The notes under the pieces: model-generated
Told to the model about the DNA's origin: nothing
Seen by the model: only the letters and a program-made list of their open reading frames with translations
The model's database searches: none
Shown here: in pieces, positions 1 through 7,971 of the stretch
Numbering within the stretch: the stretch's first letter is position 1
Layout: each line of letters opens with the position of its first letter
Program-made: the position numbers and the translations under genes
Assembly (NCBI GenBank): GCA_958420075.1
Contig: CATZIM010000036.1
Coordinates: 1 to 11,028 of the forward strand
Length of the DNA: 11,028 bases
Source: an uncultured Clostridia bacterium
GTDB lineage: Bacteria > Bacillota > Clostridia > Lachnospirales > Anaerotignaceae
Reading direction: 5' to 3'

Positions 1-20
1 AGAAAAGGCGGCAGAAGCCG
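1..20 (-). terminator. Possible intrinsic terminator after the nucleotidyltransferase gene
   Basis: Read on the minus strand, a short hairpin (CGGC at 20-17, loop TTCT, GCCG at 12-9) is followed by CCTTTTCT up to the window edge. It lies 8 bases after the stop codon of the last minus-strand gene. The stem is only four GC pairs and the T-tract is short and cut by the window end, so this is a weak candidate. Confidence 0.35.
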
Positions 21-27
21 TTGTTTC

Positions 28-762
28 TTATTTTTCATACATGCGGCAAACTTCCCGGTAGCTTTCCGGTGTACCGATGTCATAACATTCTCCGGAGAAT
101 GTGTAGGCGTACACGTCTTTGCGTTTATACAGCCATGCGGGGAAGTTCCCCGGTGCGTCGGGATTGTTGCCCCCATCCAGATATTCCCGGAACATGGGCA
201 CTGTATCCCGTTTGTAAAGGTAGGTGGCAAATACCGCTGTGTCGGACTTAGGTTCTTTGGGTTTTTCCTCAATATCCAGCACCTTGCCGTTTTCATCCAG
301 CAGCGCCACGCCGAACTGGGACAATTCCTTTTTGTTGGGCCATTTCTTGACGCAAACGCAGTCATGGTCTTTTTCCCGGTAATAATCCACATAATCCCGC
401 AGGGAGTAAGTGAAGAAGTTATCTCCGGCAATGACCAGCAATTCATCGTCGATTTTCTTTTCAGCAATGACAAAGCCAATGTCACCTACAGCGCCTTTTT
501 TGTTTTCGTCGCTGGTGGTACCGTCATCCAGCACAGAAATGGGGGTTTTCCCCGGCGCTGTCTTTGCCCAGTCTGTGAAATGCTGGGCGAAACGGCTGTT
601 TGTCACCACATAGATTTCATCAATCTCAGAAATGGTGTTCAGTTCGTCTACAATATAATCAATGATTGGTTTTTTGTTGATTGGAAGCAATGCCTTTGGC
701 GTATTGATGGTCAAAGGATATAATCTGGTGGCATAGCCTGCCGCCAATATAATTGCTTTCAT
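28..762 (-). CDS. Sugar-phosphate nucleotidyltransferase (NTP_transferase / RmlA-like)
   Basis: This 244-residue protein should transfer a nucleotidyl group from an NTP to a sugar-1-phosphate (or related phosphate), giving an activated sugar for envelope polysaccharides. Seen: the N-terminal nucleotide-binding signature LAAGYATRLYPLT (residues 6-18) followed by PKALLPI (22-28), a GD pair at 113-114 matching the metal-binding Asp of the family, EEKP at 165-168 and the C-terminal YDIGTPESY (227-235). The length fits a single catalytic domain without the left-handed beta-helix of bifunctional GlmU-type enzymes. The signature has Ala where many relatives have the second Gly (GxGTRL). The ATG start is supported by AGGAG seven bases upstream. 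It lies 21 bases after the pseudouridine synthase, so is probably cotranscribed. The substrate cannot be told from sequence; glucose-1-phosphate thymidylyl- or uridylyltransferase, or a choline-phosphate cytidylyltransferase-like role, are all possible. Confidence 0.85.
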   Translation of the reverse strand: MKAIILAAGYATRLYPLTINTPKALLPINKKPIIDYIVDELNTISEIDEIYVVTNSRFAQHFTDWAKTAPGKTPISVLDDGTTSDENKKGAVGDIGFVIAEKKIDDELLVIAGDNFFTYSLRDYVDYYREKDHDCVCVKKWPNKKELSQFGVALLDENGKVLDIEEKPKEPKSDTAVFATYLYKRDTVPMFREYLDGGNNPDAPGNFPAWLYKRKDVYAYTFSGECYDIGTPESYREVCRMYEK

Positions 763-783
763 GAAATCACTCCTCTTTCCTCA

Positions 784-1767
784 TCAGAAGTGTCCTTCTT
801 CGCCAAACAGACTGTCACATACAGCCTGCATGTTCTTGGGCAAAGGCGCCGTCATCTGTTTTCCGTACAAATAGGACAGGAAACCTTCTTTTTCCTTCCA
901 GACGATTTTCCGGGCATGCAGACATTGATTGGAAATGGCAAACTCCCCTCTGACCTTTCGGTTCGTTTCGGCATCGCCATATTTCCTGTCACCCAAAACG
1001 GGATGGCCCATGGCCTGCATGTGGGCACGAATTTGATGGGTCTTTCCGGTGATGAGCTGCAGTTCCAGCAAAGTATAGTCCTTTGTGTGGGCAATGGGGC
1101 GGTACTTTGTCAGGGCACGGCGGTATCCCGCTTTTTCCTGATGGCTTGTCCGCACCTGATTGTGCTCCTCATCCTTGGAAAGATACAGGTCGATTTCTCC
1201 CGCTTCTTCCACTACGCCTTTTACCAATGTAACATAATATTTATCCATACGCCGGCTGCGAATGGCTTCATTGACTGCCTGCACGGCACGGAGGGTTTTC
1301 CCCGCCACCACAATGCCGCTGGTGTTTCTGTCCAGACGGTTGCAGACTGCCGGTGTGAATGCGCTTTCCGCAGAAGGCGTGTATTGTCCTTTTTCGTAGA
1401 GGTAATACAAAATCTGGTCTGTGAGGGTATCACGATCCTCTGCTTTTTCCGGATGGGTCAATAGCCCGGCGGGCTTATTCACCACCAGAATATCGTCGTC
1501 TTCGTACACAATGCCGAAGTGACGCTCTGCCACAGGAACGGTCTTTTCCTCCATAAATCCTGCCATGGTTTCTTCCGCCAGATACAGCTGGAGGGTATCT
1601 CCCTCCAGCAGCATCTCACTGCCCTCTGCTTTGCCTTTATTGAGCTTGATGCGTTTTTTGCGCAGCATTTTATAGACAAAGCTTTTGGGCGCTTTGTTGA
1701 AGTATTTCAGCAGGTATTTATCCAGTCTTTGGTTTTCCTCATTTTTGGTGATCTTGATCTCTTTCAA
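784..1767 (-). CDS. RluA-family ribosomal RNA pseudouridine synthase
   Basis: It isomerises specific uridines in RNA, most likely 23S rRNA, to pseudouridine. From the chosen TTG start the protein has 327 residues: an S4 RNA-binding domain (about 12-60, with RLDKYLLKYF and a basic RKKRIKL stretch), then the RluA catalytic domain with NRLDRNTSG at 143-151, where Asp146 is the expected catalytic residue, and TGKTHQIRAHM at 240-250. An Asn replaces the more common His before RLD, which occurs in RluC/RluD-like proteins of Clostridia. I prefer the TTG at 1767: it has AAAGGAG at 1784-1778 and leaves the protein beginning MKEIKIT, a normal S4 N-terminus. A longer frame from GTG at 1836 would overlap prfB and add unrelated residues. 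The gene follows prfB by 40 bases. The exact target uridines (RluC- or RluD-type) are not determinable here. Confidence 0.9.
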   Translation of the reverse strand: MKEIKITKNEENQRLDKYLLKYFNKAPKSFVYKMLRKKRIKLNKGKAEGSEMLLEGDTLQLYLAEETMAGFMEEKTVPVAERHFGIVYEDDDILVVNKPAGLLTHPEKAEDRDTLTDQILYYLYEKGQYTPSAESAFTPAVCNRLDRNTSGIVVAGKTLRAVQAVNEAIRSRRMDKYYVTLVKGVVEEAGEIDLYLSKDEEHNQVRTSHQEKAGYRRALTKYRPIAHTKDYTLLELQLITGKTHQIRAHMQAMGHPVLGDRKYGDAETNRKVRGEFAISNQCLHARKIVWKEKEGFLSYLYGKQMTAPLPKNMQAVCDSLFGEEGHF

Positions 1768-1777
1768 TTCTCCCAAA

Positions 1778-1784
1778 CTCCTTT
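1778..1784 (-). promoter_or_regulatory. Ribosome binding site deciding a TTG start for the pseudouridine synthase
   Basis: AAAGGAG on the minus strand ends ten bases before the TTG at 1767-1765. No ATG or GTG near it gives an S4-domain N-terminus in frame. A second GGGAGA lies only two bases before the TTG. The spacing is slightly long but this is the best start. Confidence 0.6.
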
Positions 1785-1807
1785 GAGAAATCCTCCCCAG
1801 CTCGCTT

Positions 1808-2912
1808 TTAGCTGTGGATCCAAGCCAGATATGCACTGATGAAGTTGTCGATGTCGCCGTCCATCACTGCCCCTACGTTACCGGTTTCTTCGCCGGTACG
1901 ATGGTCTTTTACCATGGTGTAAGGCATGAATACATAGGAACGGATCTGGCTGCCCCAGCCGATTTCTTTTACATCGCCACGGATTTCTGCCAGTTTCTGC
2001 ATCTGTTCTTCAATTTTCAGTGCCAGCAGTTTACTTTTCAGCATTTTGAACGCACGTTCCTTATTGCTGAACTGGCTTCTTTCATCCTGACACTGTACCA
2101 CGATCCCTGTAGGGAAGTGGGTGATACGGATGGCAGAAGATGTTTTGTTGACATGCTGACCGCCGGCGCCGCTGGCACGATATGTGTCGATACGGATGTC
2201 GTCGGCTTTGACTTCGATCTCATTGTCGTTTTCGATTTCCGGCATAACATCGCAGGAAGCGAAAGACGTATGACGTCTGCCGGAGCTGTCGAAAGGAGAT
2301 ACACGCACCAGACGATGGATGCCTTTTTCGGACTTCAGATAGCCGTAAGCGTTTTCGCCGTTGACCTGAATGGTAACGGATTTCAGACCTGCTTCGTCGC
2401 CGTCCAGCATATCCAGTACTTCCACCTCAAAGCCTGCTTTCGCAGCCCATTTGGTATACATACGGAAGAGCATGTTGGTCCAGTCGCAGGCTTCTGTACC
2501 GCCGGTACCAGCGTGGAGGGTAACGATGGCGTTGTTGCGGTCGTATTCCCCGTCCAGCATGGTGGCTACGTGAAGCTGTTCGTATTCCTCCAGGAAGGAA
2601 TCGTTCATTTCCTTGACTTCTTCGTAGATGCTGTCGTCTTCTTCTTCGATGCCCATTTCAATGAGCGTGAGGATATCCTCGTATTTGGTCACAAGACCTT
2701 CATAATGTTCTACCTTGTTTTTCAGCGCTTTGAGCTGCTGCAAGGTTTTCTGGCTCTTCTGCATATCGTTCCAGAAATCAGGATCGGCAGAAAGTTCTTC
2801 CAGTTCGGCTATTTTCTCTTTGGCGCCAGCGACGTCAAAGTGAAGCCCCCATTTCCTTTAATTTTTCGTCATAAGCGGAAAGGCCCAGACGGATCTGTTC
2901 TAATTCGAACAT
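1808..2912 (-). CDS. prfB: Peptide chain release factor 2, made by programmed +1 frameshift
   Basis: RF2 recognises UGA and UAA stop codons in the ribosomal A site and triggers peptide release. The gene is in two frames: ATG at 2912 opens 25 codons ending in CTT and an in-frame TGA (2837-2835); a +1 shift (skipping base 2837) continues at GAC (2836) to the TAA at 1808, giving 367 residues. In that numbering SPF, the stop-codon reading motif, falls at 205-207 and GGQ, the hydrolysis motif, at 250-252, matching my recollection of E. coli RF2, which supports the frameshift reading. The start has AAAGGAG 11 bases upstream. It lies 44 bases after the peptidase–acetyltransferase gene and two genes after secA; secA–prfB linkage is known in Bacillus. 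Regulation is expected to be autogenous: scarce RF2 leaves TGA unread and favours the shift. Confidence 0.97.
2834..2850 (-). promoter_or_regulatory. prfB: Programmed +1 frameshift site of prfB (CTT TGA C)
   Basis: On the minus strand the bases GGGGG (2850-2846), CTTCA (2845-2841), CTT (2840-2838), TGA (2837-2835) and C (2834) form the slippery site. The Leu codon CTT can slip onto TTT when the A-site TGA is decoded slowly. CTTTGAC is exactly the known prfB core. The G-run serves as the internal Shine-Dalgarno-like stimulator, but it lies five bases before CTT, whereas the E. coli site has AGGGGG three bases before it. Confidence 0.93.
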
Positions 2913-2956
2913 GCAAAAATCAACTCCTTTAAAAATAAGATTTTTTTGGTTGTTTT

Positions 2957-4075
2957 TTATTTATGATAAACGTAACGAATATCCGTAAGTGTTTTGCCGT
3001 CTATTTCACACAGACAGGCATCTTCTGTGGGCACAAAGCCCAGTTTTTCATAAAAGGCTCTTGCCCTTTCATTCTCCCGCAGGACCCAAAGGTAAACACC
3101 TTCGTAATTCTCCAGAAGTTCGTCCCTGACGCTTTCCAGCAGCTCTCTGCCATATCCTTTGTCGTAGTATTCTGGCAAAAGATAAAGAGAAGCCACTTCG
3201 CCAAAGGCGCTGTAATCGCCGCCGTTTCCTACAAGGGTTCCTCCCGCAGGCAGTTCTGTTCGGGCAGCACCATAAGCCACTGCCCCCACGGCTCTTTCCT
3301 TATCAAAAATCAGTTTGGCAGACAAGCTGCCTTCTGTCAATGCTTTTTCAAAAAAGGTTACCCAATGATTTTCGGATAATCCATCCAAATATCCATCAGG
3401 CACATCTCCCCGAAAAGCCACTTTCCAGCTTTCGGCGTAAATACGGCTCATGACAAGGGCGTCTGCCGCCTCTGCCTGCCGCAAAGTGCCGGCTTTTCGA
3501 AAACGGATATAATTGCCGGAAAAAGAAGGTTCCAACTCCTCCGCGGCCACTTCCCAATGGGGCACATTATATTCCGCATACATGGAAGGATGATGGAGCA
3601 GAAAAGCAACTGCCTTTCCCCCTTCTGTTTCACAGCCGTAGACAGGCACCAAATGTCCGCCTTTTCCGTAAAGACTTCCGTCCGGTTTCTGCTGACCAAA
3701 ACGGAAATAAGGTGTCACGGAAACAATGCAGACAAAGCCGTTTTCCAGGTCTCTTTGGAGGTCAGTAAGGGTCTTTCCCCGCTTTGCTTCTCCAAAAATG
3801 CCATAGTCCCCAGCCATTTCCGCCAGTTTTCCATGAATCCAGCCGACGCCGTCTTTATAAGCTCCTGCCGCCAGACCTTTGGAGATCATCTCCCCTTGTC
3901 TGCCGCAGGTGCAGCCAAGGCCTTCCAGCACCATCCTGAGAGAGGCAATGCCGCAGCCTCTACCGCTCCAGCTTTCCGCCTCGGCAAGGGAGGAAAATCC
4001 CTCCTCCTGCCAGTTTTCAGCGGTCATCCTCTGGGTATAAAAAGGCAATTCTGCCAGCTGTATCCGTTTTCTCAT
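2957..4075 (-). CDS. C39-like cysteine peptidase domain fused to a GNAT acetyltransferase domain
   Basis: This 372-residue protein appears to have two domains. Residues about 1-195 resemble the papain-fold C39-like peptidases (Peptidase_C39_2): GRGCGIASLRMVLEGLG at 38-54 with Cys41 as candidate nucleophile, and GGHLVPVYGCE at 139-149 with His141. Where relatives usually have Asn/Asp before Pro, this protein has LLHHPSM (159-165), so the third catalytic residue may be missing or changed. Residues about 196-372 look like GNAT: ASLYLLPEYYDKGYGREL (acetyl-CoA loop, DKGYG at 305-309) and NERARAFYEKLGF (335-347). There is no signal peptide or membrane segment, so it should be cytosolic. The ATG at 4075 has AGGTG nearby and lies 15 bases after the secA stop, so cotranscription is likely. 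Substrates are unknown; a peptide cleaved and then acetylated, or an acyltransferase role for the N-domain (compare BtrH-like folds), are guesses. Confidence 0.8.
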   Translation of the reverse strand: MRKRIQLAELPFYTQRMTAENWQEEGFSSLAEAESWSGRGCGIASLRMVLEGLGCTCGRQGEMISKGLAAGAYKDGVGWIHGKLAEMAGDYGIFGEAKRGKTLTDLQRDLENGFVCIVSVTPYFRFGQQKPDGSLYGKGGHLVPVYGCETEGGKAVAFLLHHPSMYAEYNVPHWEVAAEELEPSFSGNYIRFRKAGTLRQAEAADALVMSRIYAESWKVAFRGDVPDGYLDGLSENHWVTFFEKALTEGSLSAKLIFDKERAVGAVAYGAARTELPAGGTLVGNGGDYSAFGEVASLYLLPEYYDKGYGRELLESVRDELLENYEGVYLWVLRENERARAFYEKLGFVPTEDACLCEIDGKTLTDIRYVYHK

Positions 4076-4090
4076 GGTTTCACCTGCTTT

Positions 4091-6670
4091 TTAAGCGTTT
4101 CTGCCGCAGCACTGTTTGTATTTCTTGCCGCTGCCGCAAGGGCAGGGATCGTTTCTGCCAACTTTTTCTTCGGCACGTTTCTTAGGCTGTTTCACAGCGG
4201 AATCGTCCTTGTTGGTGAACATAGGTTTCTGCACTTCTTCCCGTTTTGCTTCGGTTTCGATGCGGACACGGTAGAGGATCTTCAGGGTATCTTCCTGAAT
4301 GTGGTTGCTCATTTCCTCGAACATGTCGTATGCAGCAAATTTATATTCGATCAGAGGGTCTCTCTGTGCGTAAGCGTGCAGACCGATGCCCTGACGCATC
4401 TGATCCATATCGTCGATATGGTCCATCCATTTCTGGTCGATGACACGAAGCAATACCACGCGTTCCAGTTCACGCATTCTTTCTTCGTCGCCAATTTCTT
4501 TTTCTTTCAGTTCATAGAGCTGAACACCCAGTTTTTTCAGGTTTTCTTTCAGTTTTTCTTTTGTCATCTTTTCCATGGCATCTTCTTTGATGTTGATTCT
4601 GCCAATGGGGATGATAGCGGAGAAAGATTCGCTCAGGGCGTTCATATCCCATTCTTCGGGCATCTGTTCATCGCTGATATGGGCGTCGATGATGCGGTCG
4701 ATGGTCTGAGAGATCATGCCCATGATGCTTTCACGGAGGTTTTCGCCGTACAGTACACGTTTTCTTTCGCCGTAAATCACTTCACGCTGTTCGTTCATAA
4801 CCTGGTCGTATTCCAGCAGATGTTTACGAACGGCAAAGTTGTTGCCTTCTACTTTCTTCTGGGCATTTTCAATGGCTTTTGTCAGCATGCCTGCTTCGAT
4901 GGGTTCGTCTTCGCTCATGCCCATAGCGTCAACCAGTTTCATGGTCTTTTCGGAGCCGAACAGACGCATCAGGTCGTCTTCCAGAGAGATATAGAATCTG
5001 GATTCACCGGGGTCACCCTGACGGCCGGCACGACCACGGAGCTGGTTATCGATACGTCTGGATTCATGACGTTCTGTACCGATAATCTTCAGACCACCCA
5101 GTTCCGCAACGCCTTCACCCAGCTTGATGTCGGTACCACGACCAGCCATGTTTGTTGCGATGGTAACGGCGTTCATCTGACCAGCCAGCGCAACGATTTC
5201 CGCTTCTTTTGCGTGATATTTTGCGTTCAGCACCTGATGAGGGATACCTTCCCGTTTCAACAGTTTGCTCAGTTCTTCGGATTTATCAATGGTAACGGTA
5301 CCTACCAGTACAGGCTGACCTTTTGCGTGAGCTTCTGCGATGTCACGAACAACAGCACGGAATTTGCCTGCTTCTGTGCGGTAAACAACGTCCTGCAGGT
5401 CTTTTCTGGCAACAGGTCTGTTTGTGGGGATTTCCACAACGTCCATACCGTAGATGTTACGGAATTCGTCTTCTTCTGTTTTTGCTGTACCAGTCATACC
5501 GCATTTTTTCTTATATTTGTTGAAGTAGTTCTGGAATGTGATGGTAGCCAGTGTTTTGCTTTCCCGGCGCACCTGCACATTTTCTTTGGCTTCGATTGCC
5601 TGATGCAGACCGTCGGAGTAACGTCTGCCGGGCATCATACGGCCGGTGAATTCGTCAACGATGACGATTTCCCCTTCATGTACCACATAGTCTTTGTCCA
5701 GATGCATGTTGTAGTTTGCTTTCAGAGCGTTGTTGATGTGGTGCTGCAGTTCCAGGTTTTCGGGGTCAGACAGGTTATCCACGTTGAAGAATTTTTCTGC
5801 CTTTGCGATACCTTCCTGTGTCAGCACAACGCTTTTTGCCTTTTCATCCAGAATGTAGTCCCCTTCTTCCTGAAGTTCTTCTTTCATCAGAGGGTTCATA
5901 GCTTCTTCTTCGTTGAGGATGCGGCCTTTTTTCAGCTGTTTTACAAACAGATCGGCTACGCGGTACAGGTCTGTGGACTTGGAACCGCTGCCGGAAATGA
6001 TCAGTGGTGTTCTGGCTTCGTCGATGAGGACGGAGTCCACTTCGTCGATGATGGCAAAGTGCAGGTCACGCTGTACCATGCTTTCTTTGCGGACTACCAT
6101 GTTGTCACGAAGGTAGTCGAAACCAAATTCATTGTTGGTGCCGTATGTGATGTCACATGCATAAGCTTCGCGGCGTTCGTTGTTGTCCATGCTGTTGAGG
6201 ATACAGCCAACAGTCAGACCCAGGAAACGGAATACTTCGCCCATCCATTCGCTGTCACGCTGTGCCAGGTAGTCATTGACAGTAACAACGTGTACGCCCT
6301 TGCCTTCCAGTGCGTTCAGATATGCAGGCAGGGTAGCCACCAGTGTTTTACCTTCACCAGTACGCATTTCGGCAATACGTCCCTGATGCATAACGATACC
6401 GCCCATGAGCTGTACGGGGAAATGACGCATGTTCAGTACATGGGGGCGGGAAGCCGCTTCTCTTACAACAGCGTATGCTTCCGGCAGAATATCGTCCAAA
6501 GTTTCGCCTTTTGCCAGACGGTCTTTGAATTCCTGTGTTTTGCCTCTGAGTTCTTCATCAGAGAGTTTTTCGTATTCAGGACCCAGTGCTTCGATTTTGC
6601 TTACGATCGGTTTGATTTTCTTGATTTCTTTTTCACTGTAGTTCCCGAATATTTTTTCCAATAAACCCAT
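4091..6670 (-). CDS. secA: Preprotein translocase ATPase SecA
   Basis: SecA is the ATP-driven motor that pushes unfolded preproteins through the SecYEG channel; it cycles between cytosol and membrane. From the ATG at 6670 the protein has 859 residues, close to the usual size. Seen: Walker A MRTGEGKT at 102-109, the DEVD Walker B region at 209-212 followed by [13 protein letters not shown], helicase motif [15 protein letters not shown] in the second nucleotide-binding fold, and a C-terminal zinc/SecB-type tail with Cys843, Cys845, Cys854 and Cys855 (CPC...CC). The ATG is preferred over the in-frame GTG at 6679, because TGAGGTG (6683-6677) is a good ribosome binding site six bases before the ATG and the GTG sits inside it. 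secA heads the run secA, peptidase–GNAT fusion, prfB. Its own promoter is probably within 6,700-6,760. Confidence 0.98.
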   Translation of the reverse strand: MGLLEKIFGNYSEKEIKKIKPIVSKIEALGPEYEKLSDEELRGKTQEFKDRLAKGETLDDILPEAYAVVREAASRPHVLNMRHFPVQLMGGIVMHQGRIAEMRTGEGKTLVATLPAYLNALEGKGVHVVTVNDYLAQRDSEWMGEVFRFLGLTVGCILNSMDNNERREAYACDITYGTNNEFGFDYLRDNMVVRKESMVQRDLHFAIIDEVDSVLIDEARTPLIISGSGSKSTDLYRVADLFVKQLKKGRILNEEEAMNPLMKEELQEEGDYILDEKAKSVVLTQEGIAKAEKFFNVDNLSDPENLELQHHINNALKANYNMHLDKDYVVHEGEIVIVDEFTGRMMPGRRYSDGLHQAIEAKENVQVRRESKTLATITFQNYFNKYKKKCGMTGTAKTEEDEFRNIYGMDVVEIPTNRPVARKDLQDVVYRTEAGKFRAVVRDIAEAHAKGQPVLVGTVTIDKSEELSKLLKREGIPHQVLNAKYHAKEAEIVALAGQMNAVTIATNMAGRGTDIKLGEGVAELGGLKIIGTERHESRRIDNQLRGRAGRQGDPGESRFYISLEDDLMRLFGSEKTMKLVDAMGMSEDEPIEAGMLTKAIENAQKKVEGNNFAVRKHLLEYDQVMNEQREVIYGERKRVLYGENLRESIMGMISQTIDRIIDAHISDEQMPEEWDMNALSESFSAIIPIGRINIKEDAMEKMTKEKLKENLKKLGVQLYELKEKEIGDEERMRELERVVLLRVIDQKWMDHIDDMDQMRQGIGLHAYAQRDPLIEYKFAAYDMFEEMSNHIQEDTLKILYRVRIETEAKREEVQKPMFTNKDDSAVKQPKKRAEEKVGRNDPCPCGSGKKYKQCCGRNA

Positions 6671-6676
6671 TTGGTT

Positions 6677-6683
6677 CACCTCA
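6677..6683 (-). promoter_or_regulatory. Ribosome binding site deciding the secA start
   Basis: TGAGGTG on the minus strand lies six bases before the ATG at 6670. The upstream in-frame GTG (6679-6677) is made of the last bases of this site, so it cannot be the main start. Confidence 0.8.
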
Positions 6684-6746
6684 TTTTTTCTTTTTCCTGT
6701 ATGTCCCTTGGAAATCCATGCTTTCTCATAGGCATACTTTTACATT

Positions 6747-6752
6747 ATTATA
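6747..6752 (-). promoter_or_regulatory. Possible -10 element of the secA promoter
   Basis: TATAAT, a perfect sigma-A -10 hexamer, lies on the minus strand about 77 bases before the secA ATG, in an AT-rich stretch. I see no good -35 hexamer at 16-18 bases; that position falls in the terminator stem of the upstream operon. A promoter is expected here because the preceding operon ends just upstream, but the exact element is uncertain. Confidence 0.4.
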
Positions 6753-6761
6753 GTTTAGCAG

Positions 6762-6808
6762 AAAAACAGCCTTCGGCGCAAGCATAAAATGCCCGAAAAC
6801 CGAAGGCT
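6762..6808 (-). terminator. Intrinsic terminator of the tdk–ktr operon
   Basis: On the minus strand AGCCTTCGG (6808-6800) pairs perfectly with CCGAAGGCT (6776-6768), and GTTTTTC follows immediately (TTTTT at 6766-6762). The 23-base loop can form a second small hairpin, GCAT/ATGC. It begins 42 bases after the stop codon of the GNAT gene, where a rho-independent terminator for the upstream operon is expected. Confidence 0.8.
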
Positions 6809-6850
6809 TTACAAAACTTTAAGGAAATTGTAACTTCTTTCCCATACTTT

Positions 6851-7294
6851 TTACAGTTTATACGAAAAATAGACCATATCTTTGAGCAGTATGCCATCCT
6901 CCACAATGGGATGGTCATAATGATGAACGAAAAAATCCGTGATTCTATGGGAGAATTGGAAGCCGCAGGCCATGTAAAAACCCATGGTTTTGGGTGTTTC
7001 TCCCGTTCCCACCTGCAAAATGCCCTGTCCTTGCAGCTTTTCCTGCCAGAACCGCACCAGCTGTTTTCCATATCCTTTGTCCTGAAAAGCAGGCAAAACA
7101 GCGATGTTTTTCAGTTCCCACAGATTTTCTCCTTCCTTGGTCACAACGGAAAGGGCAATGGCGTCTTCCCCGTCAAACAGGACTGCCATCTCTCCTCTTT
7201 CCAGATATTTCATGACCATGTCCTCCTGCTCATCCCCCAGCAGGAGCAAATCCATAAAGTCCGTTTTTCCTGTAAATATCTGCCGCAGCTCCAT
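6851..7294 (-). CDS. GNAT-family N-acetyltransferase (YvbK-like)
   Basis: This 147-residue protein is a single GNAT domain that should move an acetyl group from acetyl-CoA to an amine; the acceptor is unknown. Seen: LKNIAVLPAFQDKGYGKQLV (61-80), containing the canonical Q-x-x-G-x-G acetyl-CoA loop at 71-76, then QVGTGETP and MGFYMACGFQF (104-114). The C-terminal pattern DFFVHHY followed by EDGILLKDM resembles, from memory, the Bacillus YvbK group. Its ATG comes one base after the ktrA stop, and I see no convincing ribosome binding site, so translation is probably coupled to ktrA. It is the last gene before the terminator. A role linked to potassium transport is suggested only by position. Confidence 0.85.
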   Translation of the reverse strand: MELRQIFTGKTDFMDLLLLGDEQEDMVMKYLERGEMAVLFDGEDAIALSVVTKEGENLWELKNIAVLPAFQDKGYGKQLVRFWQEKLQGQGILQVGTGETPKTMGFYMACGFQFSHRITDFFVHHYDHPIVEDGILLKDMVYFSYKL

Positions 7295-7295
7295 A

Positions 7296-7946
7296 TCAGT
7301 AAGCTACCCGACGGATGTCGTTGATGTGTCCCAGCACCATGATATGTTCGTCTTCGTTGAATACGTAGTTGGGGCCGGGAATGGGAATCACGCCTTCCCC
7401 CTGTTTCACCGCCACGATATTCAGATTATACCGGGCACGGAAATTGACATCCACAACGGTTCTGCCCAGCCAGCGTTCCATGGGGCGGATTTCCGCAATG
7501 TAATAATCTTCCACAAAGGGGATGCAGTCAAAAATATTGTCAGAGCTTGCGGCAATGGCAATCTGTTCCGCCACGTTTTTCTCAGGATAAATGACAACGT
7601 CAGCGCCGTTTCTTTTCAGGAATTTTGCCTGAATATCTTCGTCAGCCTTAGCATAAACCTTTTTCGCGCCCAGTTCCTTCAGAAAACTTGCAATCTGCAA
7701 ACTGTTCTTGAAGTTTGTGCCCATGCAGACAAAGCAAGCATCAAACAGGTCAATGCTGAAAGAGCGCAGCACATCAATGTTTGTGCAGTCCCCCACACGT
7801 CCGCTGACGCCAAGGGGCAGCACATCTTCCACTGCTTCCGAGTCCTTATCCACTACCATGATCTCACATTCGTTTTCTGCCAGAGAGCGGCACAGATGAT
7901 GGCCAAAAGAGCCCATACCAATAATCAAAAAGGATTTCATTTCCAT
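7296..7946 (-). CDS. ktrA: Potassium uptake gating subunit KtrA/TrkA-type (RCK protein)
   Basis: This cytosolic ring-forming subunit gates the membrane potassium channel partner in response to ligands. The 216 residues fit a single RCK unit of KtrA type (B. subtilis KtrA is about this length) rather than the double-length TrkA of E. coli. Seen: a Rossmann fold with FLIIGMGSFG (GxGxxG at 10-15) and VVDKD with the acidic residue at the end of beta-2 (31-35), which binds a nucleotide; the C-terminal part (about 140-214) fits the RCK_C/TrkA_C domain. In Bacillota RCK_C domains of KtrA bind cyclic di-AMP, which closes the system; that is family knowledge, not seen here. The first ATG has AGGAGG five bases upstream; a second ATG two codons later is a less likely start. 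It follows ktrB by 25 bases. Confidence 0.93.
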   Translation of the reverse strand: MEMKSFLIIGMGSFGHHLCRSLAENECEIMVVDKDSEAVEDVLPLGVSGRVGDCTNIDVLRSFSIDLFDACFVCMGTNFKNSLQIASFLKELGAKKVYAKADEDIQAKFLKRNGADVVIYPEKNVAEQIAIAASSDNIFDCIPFVEDYYIAEIRPMERWLGRTVVDVNFRARYNLNIVAVKQGEGVIPIPGPNYVFNEDEHIMVLGHINDIRRVAY

Positions 7947-7971
7947 AACTTCCTCCTGTTATATGTCTAAA

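Noticed and set aside
1768..1836. The longer pseudouridine synthase frame starting at GTG 1836
   Set aside because: It would overlap prfB by 29 bases, has no ribosome binding site, and the extra residues do not resemble an S4-domain N-terminus.
2764..2912. A broken prfB or sequencing error at the in-frame TGA
   Set aside because: The stop is embedded in CTT TGA C, the known programmed frameshift core, at codon 26. The shifted product puts SPF and GGQ at the positions I expect for RF2.
3557..6664. A 1035-codon open frame on the plus strand antisense to secA
   Set aside because: It lies almost wholly opposite secA, whose motifs and length are unmistakable. Its translation is dominated by Phe, His and Val, as expected for the complement of a biased coding frame, and shows no domain.
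6671..6679. GTG at 6679 as the start of secA
   Set aside because: The GTG is part of the ribosome binding site TGAGGTG, which is well spaced for the ATG at 6670.
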